A stretch of DNA of 50,726 nucleotides. Origin: a virus. A program made the position numbers and the translations under genes. The stretch spans positions 1-50,726 of the IMG/VR virus record IMGVR_UViG_3300037234_000187; one strand, given 5' to 3'. The notes under the pieces were generated by a model. The model saw only the letters and a list, made by a program, of their open reading frames with translations, did not search any database and was not told the DNA's origin. Shown here piece after piece: positions 40,856 through 49,277 of this stretch (the stretch's first letter is position 1; each line of letters opens with the position of its first letter).

Positions 40856-42493
40856 TTATCCCCATGTTTGACCACCGGGCTTGATTGGGTCTTTGCCGGT
40901 TGGTCCTTCTACTTCTTCTGCATCGTCTACTAACTCAACTGGAGCCATTCCTAATTCTTTCATCAGATCTCTTTCCTCTGAAAGCTGAACCATGGCGTTA
41001 TCCCAGCGTTCACCCCAGATGGATGTGAATTCTTTGGAATGTGTAGTCAGGCCATTCTGTAATCTGATCACTGAAGCCTTAGCTTCTTTCTGTGGATCGA
41101 TCATACCGTTAGCTGGTCCAACCCAAAATGCTCTTGCCCAAGCCTTACGTGTGATTAGATCTGTAAGGAATCCGGGTGCGTCTATTCGCCCTTTAACTAC
41201 CTCTTCTTCCAAGAACATTTCAAACGCAGGCTGGACAAAGTTTCTAGTAAACCATAATCTAAATTTTCTAATTGTTTTTTCGGCCTCTTGTAGTGCAGCA
41301 CGGGATGCCGAATAAGAAGAGTCGAATTGGCGCATTACCTGCTCATAAGAAAGGTCGAGAGCAGAACAAACTTCTCTAGCCATAGAGTCATGAAAATCAG
41401 TATACATGTTGTTCGCTCTGCGAGGATCAGCGATCGATATGTCCTTGTCCTCATCCAACTCAACAATAGTACCGGGGCCAATATTGTATTCGAGTTCATG
41501 TCCTTGCTCCTTAGCTTCTTGTGTTTGCTCACCAAGTTCGTCCGTAGATGTACCACCGTCAAAATCAGCCTCTTCTGGTGTGAATGGCTCATTTAAGCCC
41601 ATACCTACGCCGCTTGTGTCCTTCACAAATACCGTGAACATTGAAGTTACAACAGCAGATTGGATCTCTGCCTCGGTGTGCGTAGCTACGGATTTTAGTG
41701 TATCTACAATAGTTGTAAGCCAAGGCATTGTGCGCCTTTGACCTGGTCTACCGAATGGTAGCATGATGTGGTGGACATTCTGTCTACCATTGGTCCCATA
41801 CTTAGCAATACGCTTAGTCTCAATACCTGTGGGTCTTCCATAGGCATTGGCATCATTCGCGCCTGGGTATGAATCAGCTACATGTATAGCTGAAAACTGA
41901 CCTTGTGCATTGAACTCGATACCATTTATAATGTCTTTAGTGCCGTACTCCGATCCCACTGGATCTCGGATTAGGTCGGCTTCAATAACCTGTATGCAAG
42001 TTTCCCAAGGCCATAGACCTGGACGGGCTTGTTTCTTCCAAGGGAATGCAGCAAATATATCGCCGGACTCTAAGATCGATCTGAATACAATAGACTGTAG
42101 ATCATAGAAATTTCGCTGGCCACGGGCATCACATCGTGTGTCCAATGACCAGGCATCGAATCTACGCTCAACTTCTTCTGACCAAGTCTTGGCTACTTCT
42201 TTGGTAATGCCTAAAAATTTAAAGTCTGGAACTGATTGGGGGATTAAACCCGGACCAATTGTATTGGTGGTGTGTGTAGATAGAATCGCATTAGCCAATG
42301 GGGTGTTCATCGCGAGGTCGCGAGAGTCACCACGGGCTGGATCTAATTTACCGCGAACATCTGCATTTGGGGAGTTGGCTGTATTTCTCCAACCCTTCAT
42401 GGACTTCTTACCGCCACGACTGGTGTCGTAACCTACCATTGATTGCTTAGGTTGGGCACCGGTGAATTCGTAAAACTTTTCCCTAAAACCCAT
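40856..42493 (-). CDS. Portal protein (lambda gpB-like)
   Basis: Encodes 545 aa (lambda gpB 533). Characteristic segments: DLAMNTPLANAILSTHTTNTIG, FRSILESGDIFAAFPW, IKAR-like MLPFGRPGQRRTMPWLTTIVDTLK and the helical crown with DSSYSASRAALQEAEKTIRKFRLWF. It forms the dodecameric channel for DNA. Its end overlaps the protease ribosome binding site. Confidence 0.92.
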   Translation of the reverse strand: MGFREKFYEFTGAQPKQSMVGYDTSRGGKKSMKGWRNTANSPNADVRGKLDPARGDSRDLAMNTPLANAILSTHTTNTIGPGLIPQSVPDFKFLGITKEVAKTWSEEVERRFDAWSLDTRCDARGQRNFYDLQSIVFRSILESGDIFAAFPWKKQARPGLWPWETCIQVIEADLIRDPVGSEYGTKDIINGIEFNAQGQFSAIHVADSYPGANDANAYGRPTGIETKRIAKYGTNGRQNVHHIMLPFGRPGQRRTMPWLTTIVDTLKSVATHTEAEIQSAVVTSMFTVFVKDTSGVGMGLNEPFTPEEADFDGGTSTDELGEQTQEAKEQGHELEYNIGPGTIVELDEDKDISIADPRRANNMYTDFHDSMAREVCSALDLSYEQVMRQFDSSYSASRAALQEAEKTIRKFRLWFTRNFVQPAFEMFLEEEVVKGRIDAPGFLTDLITRKAWARAFWVGPANGMIDPQKEAKASVIRLQNGLTTHSKEFTSIWGERWDNAMVQLSEERDLMKELGMAPVELVDDAEEVEGPTGKDPIKPGGQTWG

Positions 42494-42720
42494 TATCGGC
42501 TCCTGTACACGGCTGTCTTAACGCGAATACCGCCACCATATCGTAATATTTCTTTCTCTATCTTAGACAATGCGTCCTGTAATTCACCCATATCGGCCAT
42601 GGTAAACTTACGTGTACCGATTTCATACTCTTGGGCACCATCAAGAATCTTCTCGATAGCTGCGTTGTATTTTCCCCACAGCTTATCTTTCTGAGTTAAC
42701 ATTTGTGCTTTAGTTGGCAT
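42493..42720 (-). CDS. Head completion protein (lambda gpW-like)
   Basis: Encodes 75 aa (lambda gpW 68) from ATG at 42720, preceded by AAGGAGCACA. Helical N part (MPTKAQMLTQKDKLWGKYNAAIEKI), then a short beta hairpin EIGTRKFTMADMGELQDALSKIEKE, as in gpW. It joins the portal to the neck. Position between terminase and portal is as in lambda. Confidence 0.85.
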   Translation of the reverse strand: MPTKAQMLTQKDKLWGKYNAAIEKILDGAQEYEIGTRKFTMADMGELQDALSKIEKEILRYGGGIRVKTAVYRSR

Positions 42721-42739
42721 TGTGCTCCTTAAAATAATA

Positions 42740-42813
42740 TCTACATGGATGGACTCGAACCACCGATTTCCTGGCCCCAAACCAGGCGACTTACCAGACT
42801 AGCCTACACGTAG
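42740..42813 (-). tRNA. tRNA-Pro (anticodon TGG)
   Basis: Acceptor strands CTACGTG/CATGTAG. Anticodon arm CCTGG-TTTGGGG-CCAGG gives TGG. The T arm is GGTGG-TTCGAGT-CCATC. It is isolated from the other tRNAs, between terminase and gpW genes in the late operon. No CCA is encoded. Confidence 0.92.
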
Positions 42814-42857
42814 TAATAGTTTAAAATGTATATACTGTTTCCGATTATACTATCAGA

Positions 42858-44972
42858 TCAGTATACGCCCCTAGACCTACGCTTGATGGTTTTCTTCTTT
42901 TTAACGACCTTTTTCTTAGATTGAGTTCGCCATGTTCCAGTAGGTTTGTCAGTATCTGGCACAGTGATATTTCTGGGGTTATTGTCAACGATTGAGGGTA
43001 TAACTGGGGTTTCAGTAACAACGTCATCGAATCCACCTTCACCTACACGGTTAATTAAATTTGGACCATAAAACATAAATGCTGCAAGTGCATACCCACG
43101 AATATCTAGTGGTTCATTTCTGGCACCATCTGGGCAATCCCACTTCATTTTCCCCTTTTCAACCTTAAGAGTCTCGGATACAATACCAGCAAAGTACTTT
43201 TTATCGTAGACATCTTTCTTAGGGAAATGGCAGTATCCACGGCCTGGTTCAGGCACCCGTAACATGCCGTATACGCGCTTTTTCATCTCATCCACGTAAG
43301 TGTATGGGGTGTATACCTTATACTCTTCATGCCTGCGCTTAGGTCTAAATACTAAGCCTTTACCCCAACCAGACATACCCATGGTTGGAAATACCCTATC
43401 AACTTCACGGTATCTGCAGAAATTCGATACTATGTGTGTCAGAAACCCAGCATCGATAAAGGTGCATTCTATGTCTAATTGAACACCATCGTCACGGGTA
43501 TACTTCGAATATATAAGCTCGTCTAGCTGTTTCCAGCATGTCTTCTTCCCGTTTGGTCCAAGACCTTGCTTATCTCCAGTCCACTCGGTATTACCCCAAA
43601 GTACATGATAACCGAGTGACCATGTCTCCCCGTCCAGTCCATGACCTAGGACTTCTGCTTCTAGTCTATCTTGCTGTACATCCACACCCATAGTGATACA
43701 GAGTACTTCATCGGGAACTTCGTAGTCCTCTTTCCTGGCCATTAGCCAGTTAAAGTCAATATCTTGTCCGGCAGCGTTATACGTCTCACCCAGAATTTGA
43801 TTTACGAATGTCTGCAACAGGGCTTTATCGCCTGAGTCCTTGTACAGCCAGAAATCCGATACACAGCTACCCCATGATTTGAAACCTAACGGTGAGTACA
43901 GTGAACTTATCTGAAATGATGGGATACCATAGTCACCCACTTCGTAGGGGGCTACTGGTTCTTCGTAATCTTCGTGGTTCTTAGTGGACATCCAGATACC
44001 TTTCTCCAACATCCACGTCTTCTCATGCTCTTCAATTTCCTGACCACAGTGGGTGCAAACTAGATGAACCCATTTTGGCTCACCTAATGTGTCTCTCTCA
44101 CGGGAGAACTGTATGAAGTACCCAGAGCCCTTAGCGTTATCATAATCTTCGCTCCACTTAATTACATCATAGGTACCATCTCTGTCAGCGTTTGGATTAC
44201 AGTGGGGGCACGGGACATAGTAATATTCTTCAGAGCCACGTACAAATCCTTTATTGTAGATCGTAGAGGTTTCGGTATATTTGGGTGTGGATATGCGTAA
44301 GAACTTCCGTAGTGGGAAATTATTCATACGCATTCTGATCATACCAATTGGGGAACCCTCACCGTCAATATCGGCATTGAATGAGTCTTCTTCATCTGCA
44401 ATGGCATTTTTGATAGGCTTGGATCGTAGGAAGGCACCTGAGTTGGCACCACCCATTACTATGAATCCACCTGGGTAGCCCTTTTCACTGGCTGAGTTGG
44501 TCTGGTTACCCGTACCGATTATATCTCGGGTACGTTCACATAGTTCAATATTTGGGGCTAGTCTTTGTTTGGAAAATTCTTCTGCCGAGTCGATTGTCTT
44601 CTGGCAGTACATGTATGGGCCTGGATCTCGATCCGCACCGTAGAGCATCCAATTGGTGGCAACCTCGGTTACACCTAATTGACACCCCTTAACTACCACA
44701 ACCTCTTTTGCCATGGAAGAGGGTGATAGGCATTTCATTATTCTACGAAGGAAGGGGAATCTAGATGTACGCCATATTCCGAACTCGGAAGATGATTGCT
44801 GCGGCAGTATTCGATATTTGTCAGACCAGTCATCCAGGTCCAGAAGTTCGGGAGGTTTAATGGCTTTCCTGAATACTTCCAGTAATTGATTCTTTTTGTC
44901 TAGATCTGAAAAAATCGGCACATCCGCTAATGTACCGATCTTAGATTTTGATTTTACGCCTCGTGTTCCCAT
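42858..44972 (-). CDS. terL: Terminase large subunit (lambda gpA-like)
   Basis: Encodes 704 aa (lambda gpA 641). Walker A-like KGCQLGVTE (about residues 95-103), the Walker B region KNAIADEEDSF and the zinc Cys pairs PCPHC and CTHCG are all present. Nuclease segment later, ITMGVDVQQDRLEAEVLGHG and ECTFIDAGFLTHIV. The C terminus is basic (KKKVVKKKKTIKRRSRG). It packages DNA into the prohead, cutting at cos-like or pac-like sites. It belongs to the GpA family. Confidence 0.93.
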   Translation of the reverse strand: MGTRGVKSKSKIGTLADVPIFSDLDKKNQLLEVFRKAIKPPELLDLDDWSDKYRILPQQSSSEFGIWRTSRFPFLRRIMKCLSPSSMAKEVVVVKGCQLGVTEVATNWMLYGADRDPGPYMYCQKTIDSAEEFSKQRLAPNIELCERTRDIIGTGNQTNSASEKGYPGGFIVMGGANSGAFLRSKPIKNAIADEEDSFNADIDGEGSPIGMIRMRMNNFPLRKFLRISTPKYTETSTIYNKGFVRGSEEYYYVPCPHCNPNADRDGTYDVIKWSEDYDNAKGSGYFIQFSRERDTLGEPKWVHLVCTHCGQEIEEHEKTWMLEKGIWMSTKNHEDYEEPVAPYEVGDYGIPSFQISSLYSPLGFKSWGSCVSDFWLYKDSGDKALLQTFVNQILGETYNAAGQDIDFNWLMARKEDYEVPDEVLCITMGVDVQQDRLEAEVLGHGLDGETWSLGYHVLWGNTEWTGDKQGLGPNGKKTCWKQLDELIYSKYTRDDGVQLDIECTFIDAGFLTHIVSNFCRYREVDRVFPTMGMSGWGKGLVFRPKRRHEEYKVYTPYTYVDEMKKRVYGMLRVPEPGRGYCHFPKKDVYDKKYFAGIVSETLKVEKGKMKWDCPDGARNEPLDIRGYALAAFMFYGPNLINRVGEGGFDDVVTETPVIPSIVDNNPRNITVPDTDKPTGTWRTQSKKKVVKKKKTIKRRSRGVY

Positions 44973-45009
44973 GTTCGTAAATATACTACATGGGAACTAA
45001 TCGGGGCTT

Positions 45010-45426
45010 TTAGGCTGGTCGGTATCCTTCAAACGCATCCGATGGCCATGTATATCCACCAGCGTTCCACATCCCATCGGACCCAGCACTCGATATTTCT
45101 AGTACTGTGTCACACAGTGGGGTCATACCTGACCCAGACCAACCGTTAGGTATTTTCGGATTACCTATGCTGTTTAACCCATATACCCTTAGTAGTTCTC
45201 CGAACGACTTAACCCTAACTGTATCCCCTATCTTGATCTCAGAGAAGGTAGCCATCTTTGGATCACCAGTCTTATCGACCTTAGTTACTACCAGATTACC
45301 CAGTGCTAGGATCTTCTTCTTGGCGGCCTTGGTGATTGTGTAGCCCGAGTAGTCCTTCAGAATTGCCGCTAGGATCTCTTCAGCAGATAAGGTGGTATTT
45401 ACTGTTGTGGTTGTTTTAGGCATCAT
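45010..45426 (-). CDS. Hypothetical protein (138 aa)
   Basis: An N-terminal helical part (LSAEEILAAILKDYSGYTITKAAKKKILAL) is followed by a probable SH3-like barrel (IKIGDTVRVKSFGELLRVYGL). GGAGGTGC precedes the ATG. It overlaps the upstream gene by four bases. It lies directly upstream of the large terminase. Function unknown. Confidence 0.65.
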   Translation of the reverse strand: MMPKTTTTVNTTLSAEEILAAILKDYSGYTITKAAKKKILALGNLVVTKVDKTGDPKMATFSEIKIGDTVRVKSFGELLRVYGLNSIGNPKIPNGWSGSGMTPLCDTVLEISSAGSDGMWNAGGYTWPSDAFEGYRPA

Positions 45427-45746
45427 GCACCTCCAGGCATCATGCGCTCTAGTGCATCGGGTGAGCGTTGAAGTGCTTTCATGGCGATATCTAAGTAGAA
45501 TGCCCGAACCACTTTTTGGGAGATGTGATCCGTTGGGTAGAGTACACCATCAGCCGACATCGACATACGTGCGTTCACGGATAGTTTACCAATCTTTTCT
45601 CCCAGAGCTTCCATGTCGATACCGACACCATTTGCAGCAGCCAATCCGTCTTCAGAAACTACCATTTGAAACGCGATAAAAGCATCACATTTTTCGATAC
45701 CTTCGATGGCTGATTTCTTGGCTTCTTTCATATTATTTACTGACAT
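45423..45746 (-). CDS. Hypothetical protein (107 aa)
   Basis: A helical protein (MSVNNMKEAKKSAIEGIEKCDAFIAF). It is the first gene after the promoter at 45779-45807, with an AAAGGAACAAAACT ribosome binding region. Position at the head of the late operon. No family recognised. Confidence 0.65.
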   Translation of the reverse strand: MSVNNMKEAKKSAIEGIEKCDAFIAFQMVVSEDGLAAANGVGIDMEALGEKIGKLSVNARMSMSADGVLYPTDHISQKVVRAFYLDIAMKALQRSPDALERMMPGGA

Positions 45747-45778
45747 AGTTTTGTTCCTTTTGTTGAATGTCTATTCCA

Positions 45779-45807
45779 AATATAATCTATCCGATTTCTA
45801 TTGTCAA
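45779..45807 (-). promoter_or_regulatory. Late sigma70 promoter
   Basis: TTGACA (45807-45802, minus strand), a 17-base spacer and TATATT (45784-45779). It reads into the structural gene cluster. It shares GATAGA at the end of the spacer and TTTG-2-ATAGA after the -10 with the HNH promoter. Confidence 0.85.
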
Positions 45808-45950
45808 GTACTATTACCACTCTCCACGTTAAAACACTCTTTATTTCTTCTTATTAATATTTAAGTTATAATTAGTAGTAGTATAAATAATATAGTGAAT
45901 GAAAAAGGGCATTCTAGCTAGGAGAGTGGTAATTGGGTGTTTAGCCTAAA

Positions 45951-46021
45951 ATTCCTCAAAAAGTGCCGATCTGAGCTTACATTATCCATGTTTGTCGAAA
46001 ATAAACTGGTTTTCGCCTATG
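45951..46021. repeat. Direct repeat A
   Basis: Matches repeat B in GATCTGAGCTTACATT (45968-45983) and GAAAATAAACTGG (45997-46009), with the same 29-base start-to-start spacing. CTCAAAAA precedes it, as in the other copies. Confidence 0.8.
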
Positions 46022-46188
46022 TGAGATTGAGACCCAGTCTCCGCGTGTCACAAGTATGTCACAAGAGATTGAGACGTTGTGTCAGAGACACGTTCAAATT
46101 ATTTTCGCCAGCTTTTGACCTTTTTTAGGGTGATACAGTGTTTTCTGTGGTTCTGTGTTCCAAAGTGCGAAATTCGTAAAAGTGTAAA

Positions 46189-46285
46189 ACTCAAAAAACT
46201 AAATAAGTGCTGATCTGAGCTTACATTGTTAACATTTATTGAAAATAAACTGGGATTTTATCATTTAGACCACCCTAAATGCGAA
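46189..46285. repeat. Direct repeat B
   Basis: Shares two long blocks with repeat A (46212-46227 and 46241-46253; offset 244 bases). It shares two further blocks with repeat C: TTTTATCATTTAG (46256-46268) and CTAAATGCGAA (46275-46285). It contains the palindrome CATTTAG-6-CTAAATG. Confidence 0.8.
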
Positions 46286-46342
46286 AGTGTGGAAATGGAT
46301 TAGGATGGAGTCTCAATTTGAGAACTTTTCAGAATTTAAGTA

Positions 46343-46429
46343 GCCTCAAAAACCCTAAAAGTGGCCAAATTGAGCCCCAACCAAAGCCGTTTGCTAAATT
46401 TTTATCATTTAGCCGTGTCTAAATGCGAA
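46343..46429. repeat. Direct repeat C, overlapping the 3' end of the small terminase gene
   Basis: Shares with B the blocks at 46400-46412 and 46419-46429 (offset 144 bases), including the palindrome CATTTAG-6-CTAAATG with a different six-base centre. The CTCAAAAA start is common to all three copies. The end of the small terminase coding sequence lies in it. Confidence 0.75.
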
Positions 46430-47049
46430 TCTGGGACATCTGGTGTATTTGCGTCAATGTAGTCCTCAATACCCGATAAATTCTCCAAAATCTTAGCGAA
46501 TTCTTCGTCCAATATTTGGTCACATTTATGGTTAGTATTTGCCGCCGAAAGTAGGGGTGACATACGTGGTTTTGCGGAGGCCATTGACTGTTTAATTCGA
46601 CCAGCTAAATCCGATAATAATGACACGATATCTTCTACAGGGGCCACCTCATTCTGTAGGACTTGGAGCTCCAAAACCTTCTTCTTGGCGTTGGTTTCAG
46701 AGAGCAGAGTGTCCCAATCTTTTTTGGTTTTCTCCTCAGTTCCGTCTGGTTTGTAATCCTCCGGAAGACCCTTTTCTACATTCTCGAACCACTGAGGTCT
46801 TTCACCGTAGGGTCGATTTCTGAGGTACTTCATTAATTCATCGTTGTGGATATATAGCTTCTTGGCCTTAGTATTTGGAGCTACTACCCAGCGTAAATTC
46901 TCTAGGTCAAACTTACCATCCCTACGCATATTGGACACATTCTGCTTGGCGCAGTCGGATCTCTCAGCAAACATAGGTCGGGAAATATACCCAGCAGGTA
47001 CTCGGGTGATTACCGAGATACCTTCATGTTGTGGTGGTTTCTTAGCCAT
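46405..47049 (-). CDS. terS: Terminase small subunit (Nu1-like)
   Basis: Encodes 214 aa. The N-terminal part (about residues 15-75) looks like a winged helix (FAERSDCAKQNVSNMRRDGKFDLENLRW) that binds DNA. A helical middle (SETNAKKKVLELQVLQNEVAPVEDIV, about 110-140) fits the oligomerisation region of Nu1-type proteins, including the LQVLQNEVAP spacing seen in DUF1441/Nu1 families. The gene overlaps the repeat region downstream. Confidence 0.7.
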   Translation of the reverse strand: MAKKPPQHEGISVITRVPAGYISRPMFAERSDCAKQNVSNMRRDGKFDLENLRWVVAPNTKAKKLYIHNDELMKYLRNRPYGERPQWFENVEKGLPEDYKPDGTEEKTKKDWDTLLSETNAKKKVLELQVLQNEVAPVEDIVSLLSDLAGRIKQSMASAKPRMSPLLSAANTNHKCDQILDEEFAKILENLSGIEDYIDANTPDVPDSHLDTAK

Positions 47050-47055
47050 TATAGT

Positions 47056-47649
47056 TTAATTCCCTTTTGGTTTCTGGATAGGAGGTGGAACAAATCTCCA
47101 AAAATACCCATACGCCGATTTTATTTTCAAGTGGCAACATGCAGATATACTTTTATTCGCATGTTTAGATAGTTTCATTTGTTTAGCCGCTTCACTAGCA
47201 CTGGGAAACTCAACAAAATCACCACTACATATCTCTATTCCTAATACTGGTTTTCTTTCTTGATTACTGGTACTTAATCCAGTGGAAAACGCATGTTTTA
47301 TATTATCAGAGCAAGAGCACCATTCTAAGTTTTCAGTAAAATTATCAGATTTTACCCCATTAATATGGTTCACTTGTGGAAGATTTTCATTATTGTTTAG
47401 AAAAGTTTCTGCCACTAATCTATGTACCGAATATTTCTTCTTCTTACCCGACACCCCTAATCCTAGACAAATCCTACTATACCCTTTTCTACATGAATCT
47501 TGCTTTAATATCCTACCAGTTCTCTCATTGCGAACTCTGCCTTTGTTGGATATTCCATATTTACCTATAAACCCAGATATAGGCATGAAAAATTCTGGCT
47601 TTCGTCCAGTCTCGGCCCCATCTTTCCCGCTTAGTGTGGTGGTTTTCAT
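47056..47649 (-). CDS. HNH homing endonuclease with NUMOD4
   Basis: Encodes 197 aa from ATG at 47649 (ATGA overlap with the 55-aa gene). NUMOD4 is FFMPISGFIGKYGISNKGRVRN (about 20-41). The HNH core is SVHRLVAETFLNN...VNHINGVKSDNFTENLEWCSCSDN (about 73-119). A NUMOD1-like segment is at the end (FVEFPSASEAAKQMK). It is likely a homing endonuclease. HNH proteins beside terminase genes can also help packaging in some phages, so that role remains possible. Confidence 0.85.
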   Translation of the reverse strand: MKTTTLSGKDGAETGRKPEFFMPISGFIGKYGISNKGRVRNERTGRILKQDSCRKGYSRICLGLGVSGKKKKYSVHRLVAETFLNNNENLPQVNHINGVKSDNFTENLEWCSCSDNIKHAFSTGLSTSNQERKPVLGIEICSGDFVEFPSASEAAKQMKLSKHANKSISACCHLKIKSAYGYFWRFVPPPIQKPKGN

Positions 47650-47813
47650 TTCCAAGAGTCCCCGACTTTCATCATTTTTATTCTAGGCTTAGGTTGGCCA
47701 GATAGGCACCAAGATTGAGCCAACGCTGTTACTCTTCCCAAACCTTCTACCACTACAATGGTCCCACATTTAGGTTTATTTTCAAGACCATCTCCCCTTT
47801 GAGTAATTTTCAT
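47646..47813 (-). CDS. Small hypothetical protein (55 aa) coupled to the HNH gene
   Basis: MKITQRGDGLENKPKCG opens a small protein ending KVGDSWK. The stop overlaps the HNH ATG by four bases, and the start overlaps the preceding gene by four (TTTAAATG-type junction). It fills the gap exactly. Function unknown. Confidence 0.6.
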   Translation of the reverse strand: MKITQRGDGLENKPKCGTIVVVEGLGRVTALAQSWCLSGQPKPRIKMMKVGDSWK

Positions 47814-48004
47814 TTTAAATCCTTTGGTGATTTAAAGTCCAATCGAATAACCATCGATTCCATACCATCCACATGGATAGTCTGTTCTTCGAGGTATCGT
47901 ATTTTAGCTTCCTTTACAGCTTGTAGGACTTCGTCTAATTTCAGGAGTTCCTGTTTTCGCTTCTTATATTTACAGGAATACTGCATTTTCGCAATCTTAG
48001 CCAT
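47810..48004 (-). CDS. Hypothetical helical protein (64 aa)
   Basis: Start at the ATG at 48004 after GAGGAATTGC. It is a lysine-rich helix (CKYKKRKQELLKLDEVLQAVKEAKIRYLEEQ) with coiled-coil character. It overlaps the membrane protein gene upstream by eight bases. Function unknown. Confidence 0.6.
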   Translation of the reverse strand: MAKIAKMQYSCKYKKRKQELLKLDEVLQAVKEAKIRYLEEQTIHVDGMESMVIRLDFKSPKDLK

Positions 48005-48449
48005 AAATAGCAATTCCTCGTACAATGGCCAATATAATCGCAGAAACTGCCACTAATGATCCAAATATGAATAATCCGAACTTAATTAGGCTTCTTTTGA
48101 ATTTTCTAGCCCAATTTGTGTAACTTATCCTCATAAATGAGACATTAGTTCTCGAGTAAAGATGATACGTACCATCTCCATGTTGTACAATAAATAGGCT
48201 CCCGTATGACCAACCCGTGAATATTTTACGTTTTGGGCCATCTAGTAGCTTACAACCCGAATCTAGGATTGGGGAGGTCTTCACCTCTACTGGTTTGTAA
48301 TCTGCGGGTAAAATTGTCTCGGCCCCAGCCTTACCTAGACCTTGCATGATCCATCGATCAATATCCGTATCTTTACGTAATGTACCCACGATTACTTGGT
48401 GGCCACTCAGGCCATGGGCAAATAGGGGCTTCTTGGCAATTGACATCAT
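47997..48449 (-). CDS. Hypothetical membrane protein (150 aa)
   Basis: Start at the ATG at 48449, which overlaps the previous stop (ATGA) and is eight bases from GGAGA. The C-terminal 30 residues hold a membrane helix (LIKFGLFIFGSLVAVSAIILAIV). The N part is soluble, beta-rich (SYGSLFIVQHGDGTYHLYS). Function unknown. Confidence 0.6.
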   Translation of the reverse strand: MMSIAKKPLFAHGLSGHQVIVGTLRKDTDIDRWIMQGLGKAGAETILPADYKPVEVKTSPILDSGCKLLDGPKRKIFTGWSYGSLFIVQHGDGTYHLYSRTNVSFMRISYTNWARKFKRSLIKFGLFIFGSLVAVSAIILAIVRGIAIYG

Positions 48450-48697
48450 AGACATTTCTCCTGTTCTTCGGACGGGTCTAGCTTAAATACGGATGTAATC
48501 ACTATGTCACTACCGTCACCGCCATCAAGTAGGGTACATACTCTACTGATTTTATCCTCACTAAATCTATCACCAACAAATACACTGTGGCCCAATTGAC
48601 CATCACGGCATTGATAGGACACTAACCACCTATTCAAGTACCGTTCCGGTAATACTGCAGCATTGTTGGCTTCTTCTGTTAATTCTTTGTAGTTCAC
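48446..48697 (-). CDS. Hypothetical protein (83 aa)
   Basis: GTG start overlapping the upstream stop (GTGA), with AGGAG nine bases away. WLVSYQCRDGQLGHSVFVGD and DIVITSVFKLD suggest a compact alpha/beta fold. I do not recognise it. Confidence 0.55.
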   Translation of the reverse strand: MNYKELTEEANNAAVLPERYLNRWLVSYQCRDGQLGHSVFVGDRFSEDKISRVCTLLDGGDGSDIVITSVFKLDPSEEQEKCL

Positions 48698-48867
48698 ACT
48701 AAATAACTCCTAAATTCTTCTGGCCATGGGCAGCCAGTCTTCTTATGTTTATATCTGCCGTTAAGATGTAGCCTCCCACATAAACTAGATCCTTCACGGC
48801 CAAAAGTCAAGATATTTATGAGGAAACTTAATTTGTGCCCGAATAGTTTATCAACCTTCATTAGCAT
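48694..48867 (-). CDS. Hypothetical protein (57 aa)
   Basis: Start at ATG 48867 as a TAATG overlap with the upstream gene. MLMKVDKLFGHKLSFLINILTFGREG; the C half is basic (HLNGRYKHKKTGCPWP) with two Cys. Another in-frame start upstream lies inside the neighbour and has no signal. Function unknown. Confidence 0.5.
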   Translation of the reverse strand: MLMKVDKLFGHKLSFLINILTFGREGSSLCGRLHLNGRYKHKKTGCPWPEEFRSYLV

Positions 48868-49277
48868 TAGAATAACCACCCCACTACACCAATCATTGTG
48901 GAGAGCATGCCTACGGCCACTGACCACTTGAAATACTTCGAGCTGTTGTCCGAGATTAGCTTGTACTTCTCGACCAACTCTTGGGCACGACCGATCTGTG
49001 ACTGGAAATGCTTGTAGGCTTCAGACTTGGAGTACATTTTAAGTTTATCGAATCTACTCATATCCGAGTTGTACCAAATTAGCCCAAACACTTGATTACA
49101 TACCATACCCTCTTCCATGGCTTCTGTGATCAAATCACATTTCACATCTAGAGATTTGTCATTCAGATCGATGTAGACTTGTAGCTTATCCTTCTCAACA
49201 TCGAGTAACTTATCAAAGTTCTTCTCGATATCCCTCAGACGGTCAAGCTCTTCTAGTGGGATTGTTGCACTTCTCAT
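48867..49277 (-). CDS. Hypothetical coiled-coil membrane protein (136 aa)
   Basis: A long helical charged region (residues 8-105, ELDRLRDIEKNFDKLLDVEKDKLQ...) ends in a C-terminal membrane helix (WSVAVGMLSTMIGVVGWLF). It is thus a tail-anchored protein. GGAGGTTCCAGT precedes the ATG, which overlaps the stop of the upstream gene. A lysis-inhibition or envelope role is conceivable but unsupported. Confidence 0.6.
   Translation of the reverse strand: MRSATIPLEELDRLRDIEKNFDKLLDVEKDKLQVYIDLNDKSLDVKCDLITEAMEEGMVCNQVFGLIWYNSDMSRFDKLKMYSKSEAYKHFQSQIGRAQELVEKYKLISDNSSKYFKWSVAVGMLSTMIGVVGWLF

Larger units (their letters stand above)
45747..46404. other. Large non-coding region with promoter and repeats
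   Basis: 658 bases without a credible gene. It holds the leftward late promoter, an AT-rich patch (about 45839-45900), direct repeats A, B and C, two copies of a palindrome, and short repeats TGTCACAAG (46047-46055, 46058-46066). Placement between small and large terminase genes makes it a candidate packaging site (cos/pac) and/or replication origin. Confidence 0.7.

Noticed and set aside
42845-43042. 65-aa frame at the 3' end of the large terminase gene
   Set aside because: Out-of-frame shadow of the terminase coding sequence with no ribosome binding site of its own.
46021-46066. CRISPR-like repeats in the terminase-adjacent region
   Set aside because: Only two short copies of TGTCACAAG and two diverged long repeats, without constant spacers and without cas genes.
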